Assembly: GCA_016875335.1 (NCBI GenBank)
Contig: VGRO01000013.1
Span: 1-60,265 of the forward strand
Source: Deltaproteobacteria bacterium
Lineage (GTDB): Bacteria > Myxococcota_A > UBA9042
Length of the DNA: 60,265 nt
Direction: 5' to 3'
Part shown: one piece after another, positions 18,660 to 26,589 of the stretch
Layout of the letters: each line of letters opens with the position of its first letter
How positions within the stretch are numbered: position 1 is the stretch's first letter
The notes under the pieces: model-generated
The model's input: only the letters and a program-made list of their open reading frames with translations
Database searches by the model: none
Told to the model about the DNA's origin: nothing
Translations under genes and position numbers: made by a program

Positions 18660-19817
18660 CTACGTACCCTTGGTGTTGCGGGAAAAAGCGATCGTTGTCT
18701 TGTAGCCCTCGTCGGGCCGGTAGGAATGCGTGGCCGCCGTGATCAGGAACTTGCCTGAGAACGCCTTTCCGAAGCCCTCGAACTCAATGACCTTGCCGGG
18801 GATCGCCTTGGGATCGCCCTCGATCGTGACCTCGCCCGTCAGGAAATCCATCGAGAACTGATCGAAAAGGGACTGGGCGATAGCCTCAGCTTCGGCCTTG
18901 GTATTGACCGGCTGATCGACCACGATGTACTTGCGCCCGGTCGACCCCGAGTTGTACAGGGCCGTACCCGTCTCGCTGTGGCCCTTGTTCCCTTCGAACG
19001 AATAGGTCGAGCTCGTGACCTTGGCCACGATGTTCTTCTTGGTCACGAAATCCCAACTCCTGACTTCAACGGCGGCGTACTGCTGGATCGTCGACAGCCG
19101 GAAATTGAGATGCAGGAATGCGCCAGCCGAACCCGAGCCACCCTGACCGCTGCGTTCGCGCGCAATCTTGACGACCGCGGCGCCGCTGGGCTCTGGCTTG
19201 CGGAACGTGACCTCGGTCTTGCTGGTGTCGCCGGCCTTCATTTCGAGACTGGCTCCGATGGCCTGCAAGAATTCGAAGTCGCTGACATTGAGCTGCGGGA
19301 CGTAGTGGTGCTTGACCTGTGACGAGCCGACTTCGCCAGTCGTCATCTTGTCGCCAACCTTGCCGCCCTCGCTGGACTTGGAGTTGTTGATGACGTCCTT
19401 GACCGGCGTGGTCGCGCCGATGGTCGGCTGCAGCCCGTCGCCCCAGGTCTTGCTGCGCTGACCGCGTGTCAAGCGGTGGACCTTGTGGTAGCCCGAGATC
19501 GTGGTGTGGTAGCCCTGTTCGACATCAAAGCTGGGTTCGACATAGGCGATTTCGCCGTAGAGCAACACCTGCTGGCTATCCAGGCCGAGCGAAATCTCCA
19601 CTTCGTCGCCCGGCTTGAACGAATCGATGAGGTTGAGCTTTTCCAACTGCATCATGTCGTATTCGACCGCGAACATGTCCGGTTGGTCGAGCCTCAGGTC
19701 CACGGTGATGGACACGATGCCTTCGCCGGCCCGCGTCTCGAGCGACTTGCCGGTGTCGGTGGCGATGCTGGTCGACCCGCCGATCTTGACGGTCATGCTC
19801 GCTACATTGGCATCCAT
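18660..19817 (-). CDS. gp27-like hub protein (phage late control D / Afp8 N-terminal part)
   Basis: 385 residues, start ATG with GGGAG upstream. The pattern fits the late control D family, which forms the trimeric hub above the spike: VDLRLDQPDMFAVEYD, then YGEIAYVEPSFDVE, TISGYHKVHRLTRG and VSDFEFLQAIGASLEMK. In PVC/Afp8 and VgrG the hub is fused to a gp5 OB-fold and beta-helix. Here the protein ends right after the hub (the last segment being YKTTIAFSRN), so the spike must be separate or missing. It follows the LysM tail gene across a 294-base structured gap. Confidence 0.88.
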   Translation of the reverse strand: MDANVASMTVKIGGSTSIATDTGKSLETRAGEGIVSITVDLRLDQPDMFAVEYDMMQLEKLNLIDSFKPGDEVEISLGLDSQQVLLYGEIAYVEPSFDVEQGYHTTISGYHKVHRLTRGQRSKTWGDGLQPTIGATTPVKDVINNSKSSEGGKVGDKMTTGEVGSSQVKHHYVPQLNVSDFEFLQAIGASLEMKAGDTSKTEVTFRKPEPSGAAVVKIARERSGQGGSGSAGAFLHLNFRLSTIQQYAAVEVRSWDFVTKKNIVAKVTSSTYSFEGNKGHSETGTALYNSGSTGRKYIVVDQPVNTKAEAEAIAQSLFDQFSMDFLTGEVTIEGDPKAIPGKVIEFEGFGKAFSGKFLITAATHSYRPDEGYKTTIAFSRNTKGT

Positions 19818-19895
19818 GTCGATCTCCCTGTGTGCCGGTCGTCCAGCCCCGTCTCAGGCGCAGCGGCGGGAACCGCCCGGGCGATTGGTGTGCTA

Positions 19896-20020
19896 GTACC
19901 TCAGGCCCGAAACTCGCGCCGGGTTCCGGCGCGCAACAGGGCTGAGGTACTTCCGGCCGCGGCTGCGGCCGGCCGCGGGGGTGAGCGCGCATGGGCGCGC
20001 GAGGGGGCTGCGAGCCCCCT
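19896..20020 (-). other. Array of stem-loops between LysM tail gene and hub gene
   Basis: Perfect stems in order: gtacctcag / ctgaggtac (19896-19904 and 19942-19950) enclosing cgcgccgg-gtt-ccggcgcg (19915-19933); ccggccgc-ggct-gcggccgg (19953-19972); gcgcgc-atgg-gcgcgc (19985-20000); agggggct-gcg-agccccct (20002-20020). There is no T-run, so this looks like a structured leader or RNA-processing region for the hub gene and not a classic terminator. Confidence 0.55.
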
Positions 20021-20034
20021 TCACGAAACAAGCA

Positions 20035-20116
20035 GCTAGTAGGCGAAACCGATTGAGGATTTGTTGCGGCATTGCGGTCCGTATCCCGACGCGAATTTGG
20101 GGTTCCGCCTACTAGC
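20035..20116. repeat. 82-bp element with terminal inverted repeats at the LysM gene end
   Basis: gctagtaggcg (20035-20045) and its exact complement cgcctactagc (20106-20116) bound the element; with one mismatch the arms extend to 16 bases. The right arm contains the stop codon of the LysM gene (20112-20114). The interior shows no repeat structure. It could be a REP/MITE-like insertion or a folded mRNA 3' end. Confidence 0.5.
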
Positions 20117-20795
20117 GCAAGATCGGTGGGATGAGCAACCGCTGGCCGGGGGCCAGCCGCAAGGGGTCGTCGATGCCGTTGGCCACCGCGATACGGCGCC
20201 ACTCTGCCGGGTCGTCGTACTCGGCCGCGGAGATCGCCTCCAGCGTTTCGCCGCGGCTGACGGCGTGCACGTGCGCCGTGTCCGGGCTGTTCTTTTCCTC
20301 GGTCTCGGGGGGTTCCTCGGCCAACGTCAGCTTGCAGGTCGCGCGCACCGGCGTTCCGTTCGGCAGGAACATCGTGTAGTTGACGTCCAGGCCGGTGACG
20401 AACCACATGCCGGTGTTGATCTTGCCCGCTCCGCCTTCCGAGCCCCACCCGTCGCCCCACGCAAACGTCACGCGCGGTGGGCGGTGCAGGCCCGGATCGG
20501 CCTTGAGCAGCAACTCGAACCACGCAACGTGCTCCGTGTACACGTTCTTGCGGTCGTCGAAGCAGTCGAACAATAGTTCGCCGAACTCCAACTGAGCCGG
20601 ATTGCCGGTCGTGAACTGGTGCTTGGGGGCACTGCGACCGGCCTGGCGCCCCTGCTTGGGCGTCATCGACTTGGTGACGCGCACAGCCTCAGGATTGAAC
20701 TGAAATTCGTGGCTGCCGGCCTTGCCGCTAAAGGACTTGGCCTTGCCGGCGTCGTCCTTGTAGATCTCGATCTTGGCCTTCGGGAAATCAGACAT
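20112..20795 (-). CDS. LysM tail protein (Afp7/gp53-like tube-baseplate adaptor)
   Basis: 227 residues from the ATG at 20795, which has AGGGGG upstream; its start overlaps the end of the 1493-residue gene by 8 bases, implying translational coupling. The N-terminal domain (KIEIYKDD, FQFNPEAVRVTKSM, LEFGELLFDCFDDRKNV) is that of CIS tube-associated proteins that cap the tube at the baseplate side. A C-terminal LysM (about 175-227: VSRGETLEAISAAEY to LAPGQRLLIPP) follows, as in Afp7 and T4 gp53, where it binds partner proteins more than peptidoglycan. Confidence 0.88.
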   Translation of the reverse strand: MSDFPKAKIEIYKDDAGKAKSFSGKAGSHEFQFNPEAVRVTKSMTPKQGRQAGRSAPKHQFTTGNPAQLEFGELLFDCFDDRKNVYTEHVAWFELLLKADPGLHRPPRVTFAWGDGWGSEGGAGKINTGMWFVTGLDVNYTMFLPNGTPVRATCKLTLAEEPPETEEKNSPDTAHVHAVSRGETLEAISAAEYDDPAEWRRIAVANGIDDPLRLAPGQRLLIPPILR

Positions 20796-23700
20796 GGAGC
20801 CCCCTACGCTCGCGCTCACGCTTGATACGCACCATCACCGAGCGGGCGACCTTGACCGCCAACGCTTCGATATCTTGCACATTGCTTGCTTGGTCCTCGG
20901 CCTGCTGGCGCGCCTTGTCGCCGCCCGCGCCCTGACCAGCCTTTCCTGCCTTGTGATCGCCCACGCCGACGATCGGCGTCCCGTACGTGGCATCACCGCC
21001 ACTGGTCGCGATGCCTTCCGACAGCGGTTTGGCCGCCGCCGCCGCAACGATGGCCTGCGCAGCCGGAGCCACCAAGGGCAGCATGTTGGCCGTCGGCGCC
21101 GCGGTGACCGACAGCACCCGCGTCATGGCGGCCGCTTGCGTGCCCTTGTGCGCGGCGGTTGCGCCACCGCCGCGGTTCGCCGCCTCGACCATGGCGTCCA
21201 TACCGGCCGCCGGCTGGACCAAGTCCTGCCCTGCCCGGAAATCGCTCGGCATCGCCATGCCTTCCACGAACCCCGGGGCCGCGCCGGCCGGCGAGGCGGA
21301 CGGACCGGCCGTGCGACCGATCGCTGCGGAACGCCGAGCTGCCACCGCCGAACTGAGCCGATCGGCGCCACGAACTGCGGATGGCGCTGGCGCCGTTTCG
21401 CCCAGGTACCAGCCGCCGTCGGACCCCGTCAGCCCGACCAACTCACTGGCGCCTGGGCCTGCCCCCCCGTACGAGAACCCGCCCGTCGCATAGCCACTAC
21501 GGGCCGCGCTGCGGGCACTGGACAGCCGCGTCGAGAAGGTCCCCCGAGGTGTCGCGTGCAGCCACCGCGCGCGCCGTGCCTGCCCCAGCAGGTTCTGGCC
21601 CCGCCGCAAGCCGACCGGTGCAAATGCGTGCATCTGCACGCCGGCGAGCGCACGGACCGGCGTCGCGGTGGCCTTTGCCGCGGTCGAGGTGGCAGTCGCA
21701 ACCGGCGCCCGCGAGTCGGCAGCCGCGGTCGCAGACGCTGCGCGATCTGGCACTTCTGCGGCCGGCTTGAGCAGTTCGCGAGACGCATCCGACGGGATCG
21801 CCGCCCGTCCGCGCCCCTTGGGCGCACCAAACAGGTCGCCTCCCGTCAGAGCAGCAAGCGCGGCCATGCCCGAGAGCACGATGTCGTCGCCCTGGGCAGT
21901 CGCCTGGACCCCTTGTGCCGCAGTCGCCGACCTGCCGGCCCTGGCCGGTGCGCTCGGCCGCGACGCGGGCGGAGCAGCCGACGCCTCCGCGCCGGCAGTT
22001 GCAGACTGTGGGGCCACCAGTTCGTGCCGGGCTGTCGCTGCCTGGGCCATCCGCCGACGCACCTCGCGAACGATGTCGTTGCGACCGAGGAATTTCGCCA
22101 CGAATGCGGCTGCCGCGTCGGCCGGCATGGCGCTGGCGGATTCGCCCCACGCCATGAGCGTTGCCTTCAGCGCGGGCGGCACGTCTGCTCCCAAAGCTGC
22201 CGGCGTTGCGCGTCCCGGGGACACCCGATCCGGGGACTGGGCGGTCGTCCGAACACCGGCCGCGCGCAGTGCCCGACCGTCGTGCCGTTTCGCGCCGTCG
22301 TGGGCCCCGGACTCGATACCCGCAGACTCGAGGATCTCGGCCGCCCCGAGATCCAGCCACGTGCCAGGACCCTGCTGGTCAGCGCGCGCTGTCCGCAACC
22401 GCGCCGGTGGAGCGGAGCGCGCGGCCCACCCGTCGAACCCCGAGCCGAGGCTCAGCCTTGGCGCCGAACCGGCAACCTGGGAGACCCACGCACTCAGCGC
22501 GTCCGCTTTGCCATCGGGACGTGCTGCGAGCACACCCACGTCGCGCAAGCCGGCAGCGGCGGCAAGGGCTGTCGCCGCCACGCGTCCACCGCCCGCGTCG
22601 ATCGCGGTGCGCGCGTGGGTGCGGGCGCGCACCAGCGCGGCCACTGCGGACTGCGCAGCCACGGCAACCGGGGGGCGAATGGCCGAGCCGTACGAGAGTG
22701 CCGCTGTCGGCGCCTGCGTCCGGCCGCGCATCCGCTCCGCATCGGCCCGGTACGCGTTCGTCCTACGAACTGCGGGAACCACAGCCGGCGCTGCGGTCGC
22801 GTCGTCGTTGCCTGCGCCAAGGTCCAGCCATTCGCCGGCCCCTGCGCCTGCATCAGCAAGGGCGTGATCGCGGGCGACGCGGTCCCTGCCGGTCACCTGC
22901 ACCGCAGAGCCAGGTCCCCCAAGGGCCACAGTGCCAGCGGATTGCCACAACCCAGCCGCGGCTGCACTGAGCCGCCCCATGCGGCCCGCCGACGGCGATA
23001 CTTCCACGGGCGCGAACTGGAAAGCATCTGACTGAGAAGCGCTCAAGCCGGTGGGCCGCAGCGCGGTTTCGCCAACCTGCGACGTCGGACCAAGGCCCAT
23101 CGAGACGCGGGCATCGACCCGCTGACCGAACCCGATCGCGGCAAGACCCGCAAGACCCGGCAGGGGGCCCGAGGAGGCATGTGAGGCGATTGCGCCCGGG
23201 GCCGACGGGCGACCGGCTGCACGACCAGCGGCGCCGGACACCACGGCGCCAGCGGACTGCCGCGACGCAAGCCAAGCTTTGGCACCCGGCGCGCCGGATG
23301 GACCGGTCCACCACGGTGCAAGTGCCGCTGGTGAAACGACCCCGGCAACCGCACTGCGACCGCTGGCGACCTGGGCGCTATGACCCGCGGCTTGGCGCAG
23401 TGCGGCAAGGCTACCGGCGGCGTCTGCCAGTTGGTCGCCCGCCCAATCTTGGTGCAATGCGACGAGATCGCCCGGCGCGGCCTCCGCGCGGGAGGCGGCC
23501 AGATCAGCCAGACCCTCGCCCGGCGCACGGGCCGAAATTGGCGCGCGCAGCCCCGCCGCGACCGCGCGCCATGGAATCCCCGACTCCGGCGCGAGCGTAT
23601 CGGGACCATTCCCCTCTACCCTGGCTGCGTGCATTGCAGGCGACGCGGGTGCGCCAAAAGCCGAACCGAGCAGATGGTGCGACGGGCCGTGGCCCGCGGA

Positions 23701-25269
23701 GGAGCGCTTTCCGGCTTGGGCCGAATCGGCCGCTGCAAAGTAGGAATTCCAGTGCGAAAGCGCGGCGTTCTTGGCTGATTCGACAAACCTGCCGGCGGCC
23801 TCTGCACGCGCCATGGTGTGGCGGGCCCGCGCGGCAGCGGCATGGAGTGCAGCGAATGCCGGCGGAGCACCTGCGGATTCCGCAGCCGCCAACCCCGCGG
23901 ACAACCCTGCGGACGGCGCCTCCGGGTCTCGCGTTGCACGGCTACCTGCCGGAATCGGAGAGAAGCCAACCCTCTGAACCGCTGCGGAAGCGGTCGCGGC
24001 CAGGCGCGGGCGCGGATCGACCGCGCGGACCAGGTTCTGGCGCCAAAGTGCGGCGGCTTCCTGGTGCCGCAATGTGCCTGTGGATGCCGGATGCACAGCC
24101 GCCGCGGCCCGCTGTTCCGCGCCGCGTGTCGGCGTGGTCGGCGCGGGGTGGTTGCCCGGCCCCACAGCAGCGCGGTTCATGGCTGTCCGACTGCGCACAA
24201 CCTGGTCGTCACCTTGAGCCGCATCGTTGACGCCGTCGGAGACCAGCGGCTCCACCAGTGCACGGTCGGCGCTGGCCTCGGCCCAGCGCATCGCCCGAGG
24301 CAGCCGAAACGCGCGGTTGGTCTCGCCGAGCGTCCACAGCGGGTGCGCTCCGGGTTCACCGCCCAGCCGGGCGGGACGAGCCATCAGGCCTTCCAGCGTG
24401 CGCCGCCGCAGCGTCTTGCTGTCGCCCGGACGCGGTGGGCTCGACAGGCCGTGGCCTTGGCCCAGGTCCGCCGAAGAACCGGCGGCGAAGGAGGCAACGC
24501 CAGGGTGGTGGTCGCCATGGCCAGCCTGAACGCGGCCGAACTCATCGGGGCCTTGCTGCCCCGAGGGGGTGGGCATGTGGGGTTGCCAGACCCCACCTTG
24601 CGGGGCAGCACCCGAGCGTTGGCCAGCCGCGCCGTCGCGCAGCTGCGCACCTTCCGATGCCTCGCTGGCGTTGCGGAATTGCTGCACGAGGCGCCGCAGG
24701 TCGCGCAATTGTGCCTGCTTGCCCAGCGCCGCGCGCGAACGCGCGCTGCGAGCCGCCTTGGCCGGGGACCGGTTCGCCTGGTCGGCGCGCGTGGGCTTGC
24801 GCCCGGCCACCGGTGTGCGGCCCGCCTGCTTCGCAGTGTCCTTGGCCCGCGACTGGTGCAGTTCGCGGTGCAGCTCAGCCAGTTCAGCGCCGAACTCGAA
24901 GCCGTCGCCGTCGAACTCGAGTTCTTCCAGGACGATCTGCACCAAATCCGCGAGCTCGCCCACCTGCAGCGAGCGCGTTTGGGTAGCCAAGCGGGCCAGA
25001 AAGGCAGGCGACGCCGCAATCTGGGTCGCGAGATTCCACGCCTGCGGGCCGAATCCGCCAGCCAGCGCGCCCAGACCGCCGAGATTCTTGATCCAGCCGT
25101 CGTGGCCATGGACCGCAGCAAGGGTCCGGGCCTGCGACAGTACGCTCAGACGACCTGCTGCGCTCCAGCGCGACGCAACATCGCGGTGCAGCGTAAGGGC
25201 CTCGGCGGGCGCGAGGTCGTTCGCGTCACTTTGGGCCGGAGCGCTGCTGCCATGCAGGATGTCAACCAC
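20788..25269 (-). CDS. Giant Ala-rich protein between tube and LysM genes, unknown
   Basis: 1493 residues, starting at GTG behind AGAGGTG. I recognise no domain over most of its length. The first 200 residues are helical (LSVLSQARTLAAVHGHDGW, SLQVGELADLVQIVLEELEF), then a very long Ala/Gly/Ser/Arg-rich, apparently low-complexity stretch. A motif WLDLGA appears twice (near residues 813 and 970), each after a Gly-rich lead. The last 30 residues turn regular again (VQDIEALAVKVARSVM, then RIKRERERRG), resembling a short C-terminal ERERxG motif seen in small proteins of other injection loci (from memory). It occupies the Afp6 position. Candidates: scaffold, lumen cargo, or tape measure displaced from its usual site. 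Confidence 0.6.
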   Translation of the reverse strand: MVDILHGSSAPAQSDANDLAPAEALTLHRDVASRWSAAGRLSVLSQARTLAAVHGHDGWIKNLGGLGALAGGFGPQAWNLATQIAASPAFLARLATQTRSLQVGELADLVQIVLEELEFDGDGFEFGAELAELHRELHQSRAKDTAKQAGRTPVAGRKPTRADQANRSPAKAARSARSRAALGKQAQLRDLRRLVQQFRNASEASEGAQLRDGAAGQRSGAAPQGGVWQPHMPTPSGQQGPDEFGRVQAGHGDHHPGVASFAAGSSADLGQGHGLSSPPRPGDSKTLRRRTLEGLMARPARLGGEPGAHPLWTLGETNRAFRLPRAMRWAEASADRALVEPLVSDGVNDAAQGDDQVVRSRTAMNRAAVGPGNHPAPTTPTRGAEQRAAAAVHPASTGTLRHQEAAALWRQNLVRAVDPRPRLAATASAAVQRVGFSPIPAGSRATRDPEAPSAGLSAGLAAAESAGAPPAFAALHAAAARARHTMARAEAAGRFVESAKNAALSHWNSYFAAADSAQAGKRSSAGHGPSHHLLGSAFGAPASPAMHAARVEGNGPDTLAPESGIPWRAVAAGLRAPISARAPGEGLADLAASRAEAAPGDLVALHQDWAGDQLADAAGSLAALRQAAGHSAQVASGRSAVAGVVSPAALAPWWTGPSGAPGAKAWLASRQSAGAVVSGAAGRAAGRPSAPGAIASHASSGPLPGLAGLAAIGFGQRVDARVSMGLGPTSQVGETALRPTGLSASQSDAFQFAPVEVSPSAGRMGRLSAAAAGLWQSAGTVALGGPGSAVQVTGRDRVARDHALADAGAGAGEWLDLGAGNDDATAAPAVVPAVRRTNAYRADAERMRGRTQAPTAALSYGSAIRPPVAVAAQSAVAALVRARTHARTAIDAGGGRVAATALAAAAGLRDVGVLAARPDGKADALSAWVSQVAGSAPRLSLGSGFDGWAARSAPPARLRTARADQQGPGTWLDLGAAEILESAGIESGAHDGAKRHDGRALRAAGVRTTAQSPDRVSPGRATPAALGADVPPALKATLMAWGESASAMPADAAAAFVAKFLGRNDIVREVRRRMAQAATARHELVAPQSATAGAEASAAPPASRPSAPARAGRSATAAQGVQATAQGDDIVLSGMAALAALTGGDLFGAPKGRGRAAIPSDASRELLKPAAEVPDRAASATAAADSRAPVATATSTAAKATATPVRALAGVQMHAFAPVGLRRGQNLLGQARRARWLHATPRGTFSTRLSSARSAARSGYATGGFSYGGAGPGASELVGLTGSDGGWYLGETAPAPSAVRGADRLSSAVAARRSAAIGRTAGPSASPAGAAPGFVEGMAMPSDFRAGQDLVQPAAGMDAMVEAANRGGGATAAHKGTQAAAMTRVLSVTAAPTANMLPLVAPAAQAIVAAAAAKPLSEGIATSGGDATYGTPIVGVGDHKAGKAGQGAGGDKARQQAEDQASNVQDIEALAVKVARSVMVRIKRERERRGLHV

Positions 25270-25281
25270 GGGGCACCTCTA

Positions 25282-25361
25282 GGGGTGGCGTCGATTCACG
25301 GGGTGGCGTCGATTCACGGGGTGGCGTCGATTCACGAACTCACGGGGTGGCGTCAACTCAA
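25282..25361 (-). repeat. Four 18-bp direct repeats before the giant gene
   Basis: ggggtggcgtcgattcac is repeated perfectly three times in tandem (25282-25299, 25300-25317, 25318-25335); after 8 bases a fourth copy differs at three positions near its end (25344-25361). They lie 13 bases upstream of the GTG start of the giant gene, in its leader. They could be an operator for a dimeric regulator, or simple slippage. Confidence 0.8.
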
Positions 25362-25446
25362 AGCAACGGCCGGTCACGGTCAGTTTTCCCACTTTCGGAC
25401 ACCATGCGTGCCACATCTGGAACAAATCGCCTCGCCCAGGCCTGGG

Positions 25447-26322
25447 CTAGCCGCCGCTGGCGATGTAGGTGAAGTAGTCGTAGGCGACCCGGATTTGCTC
25501 GAAGCCGACTTGGCCCGACATCGAGTTGAAGCCTGGACCGGTGTACTCGACGAAGAAGCAGTTGCTGAAGTTGTAGCTGCCGATGCGCTTGTACTTGCGA
25601 TCCATGCAATGGATCGTCAGCGCAAACCGACCGGCTGCTTTGGCCGTCGGCGGAATCGACCCTCCGAGGCCCTGCTTGAGCAATTGGAAGAACTCGGAGT
25701 TGGACGCGAACCACCCGCGCTTGAGCGTCAATGGCTCGAATTTGCCAGGGCCGCGCATGTTGAGCGAGTACTCGTTGTTGCCGCCCGAACGTACGGGAAT
25801 CGGCTCGGCCTTCCACGAAATACCGCCAATCTCGCTGAACATGCCGTATTCGGTGCCCTCGATGTCGATGGTGAACGCGTAGGCGACATCTGGGCTGCCG
25901 ACTTCGCCCGTGCTGGCCGAATTCGCGCTGCCCGAACCCTTGAGCGCGACCGGGTCGTGCTTGCCGGGTGCCATGTTGGGCACCGGCTTGGGCTTGGGCT
26001 TGGAGGGCGGCTTGCCGACGGTCGTGTTTGGCTTCGGCGCGGCCGACGAGGCGGGCTTCTTGCCCGGTGTGGCCTTGACCGGCTTGGACGGTTTGGCAGG
26101 CCCCTTGGACTTGGACTTGGGCGCGTCCATCGCCGCGACGCCCATATCCGATGCGGAGTCGTCCCCGTCGAATGCGATGGCGGGTACGTCGGCCGGCAGC
26201 ACGAAAAACGCGCCCTTGGCGTGTGAGGCGACCGCAGCGACCGTCGAGTGCGCCAGGGCGTGCACGGCCGATCCCGTGGCGGGGGCCGCGCTCGTGTTCT
26301 TGGGGGCTGGAATCATCGCCAT
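25447..26322 (-). CDS. Inner tube protein with long N-terminal extension (Afp1/Afp5-type)
   Basis: 291 residues, start ATG behind CGAGGT. Residues about 143-291 are a full tube domain of the T4 gp19-like / TIGR02241 family: AYAFTIDIEGTEYGMFSEIGG, LTLKRGWFAS, and the end VGFEQIRVAYDYFTYIASGG. The preceding 142 residues are unusual: a small Ala/Val-rich part, FFVLPADVPAIAFDGDD, and a Lys/Pro-rich linker (about 67-123). Ordinary tube subunits are about 145-170 residues. No well-placed internal start was seen. It is the only tube gene here, whereas eCIS loci usually have two or three. Preceded by the sheath gene. Confidence 0.9.
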   Translation of the reverse strand: MAMIPAPKNTSAAPATGSAVHALAHSTVAAVASHAKGAFFVLPADVPAIAFDGDDSASDMGVAAMDAPKSKSKGPAKPSKPVKATPGKKPASSAAPKPNTTVGKPPSKPKPKPVPNMAPGKHDPVALKGSGSANSASTGEVGSPDVAYAFTIDIEGTEYGMFSEIGGISWKAEPIPVRSGGNNEYSLNMRGPGKFEPLTLKRGWFASNSEFFQLLKQGLGGSIPPTAKAAGRFALTIHCMDRKYKRIGSYNFSNCFFVEYTGPGFNSMSGQVGFEQIRVAYDYFTYIASGG

Positions 26323-26589
26323 GATGGACCTCGTGCAAGAAACAGAAGGAACGTGCGCATCCGGGCAAGCCGCGCAACGCGGCGCCGACTCGATTCGTGC
26401 TCGACTTTGCAGGCGGTGCGCCGGAGCGAATCCAGCGAATCGTGCCAAGTTGGGGGCGCCAGCAGGGGTCTGCCGGTGGACTGGGGGACGCGGCGAGCGC
26501 TAGTCCGCGCCGGTGCCGGCCCCCGGTCACGCCGCTATCGTATGCACAGCCCGTGCCAAATGCACGGCGTCCAAGGTGGCCTGGGGCGT

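Noticed and set aside
25282..25361. CRISPR array
   Set aside because: Repeats are only 18 bases, three are directly adjacent without spacers, and no cas gene is present.
23818..26226. Long plus-strand open frame of 802 codons opposite the giant gene and tube gene
   Set aside because: It has no domain, its sequence is Arg/Ala/Gly-rich as expected for the antisense of high-GC genes, and it spans the 18-bp repeats and two real genes.
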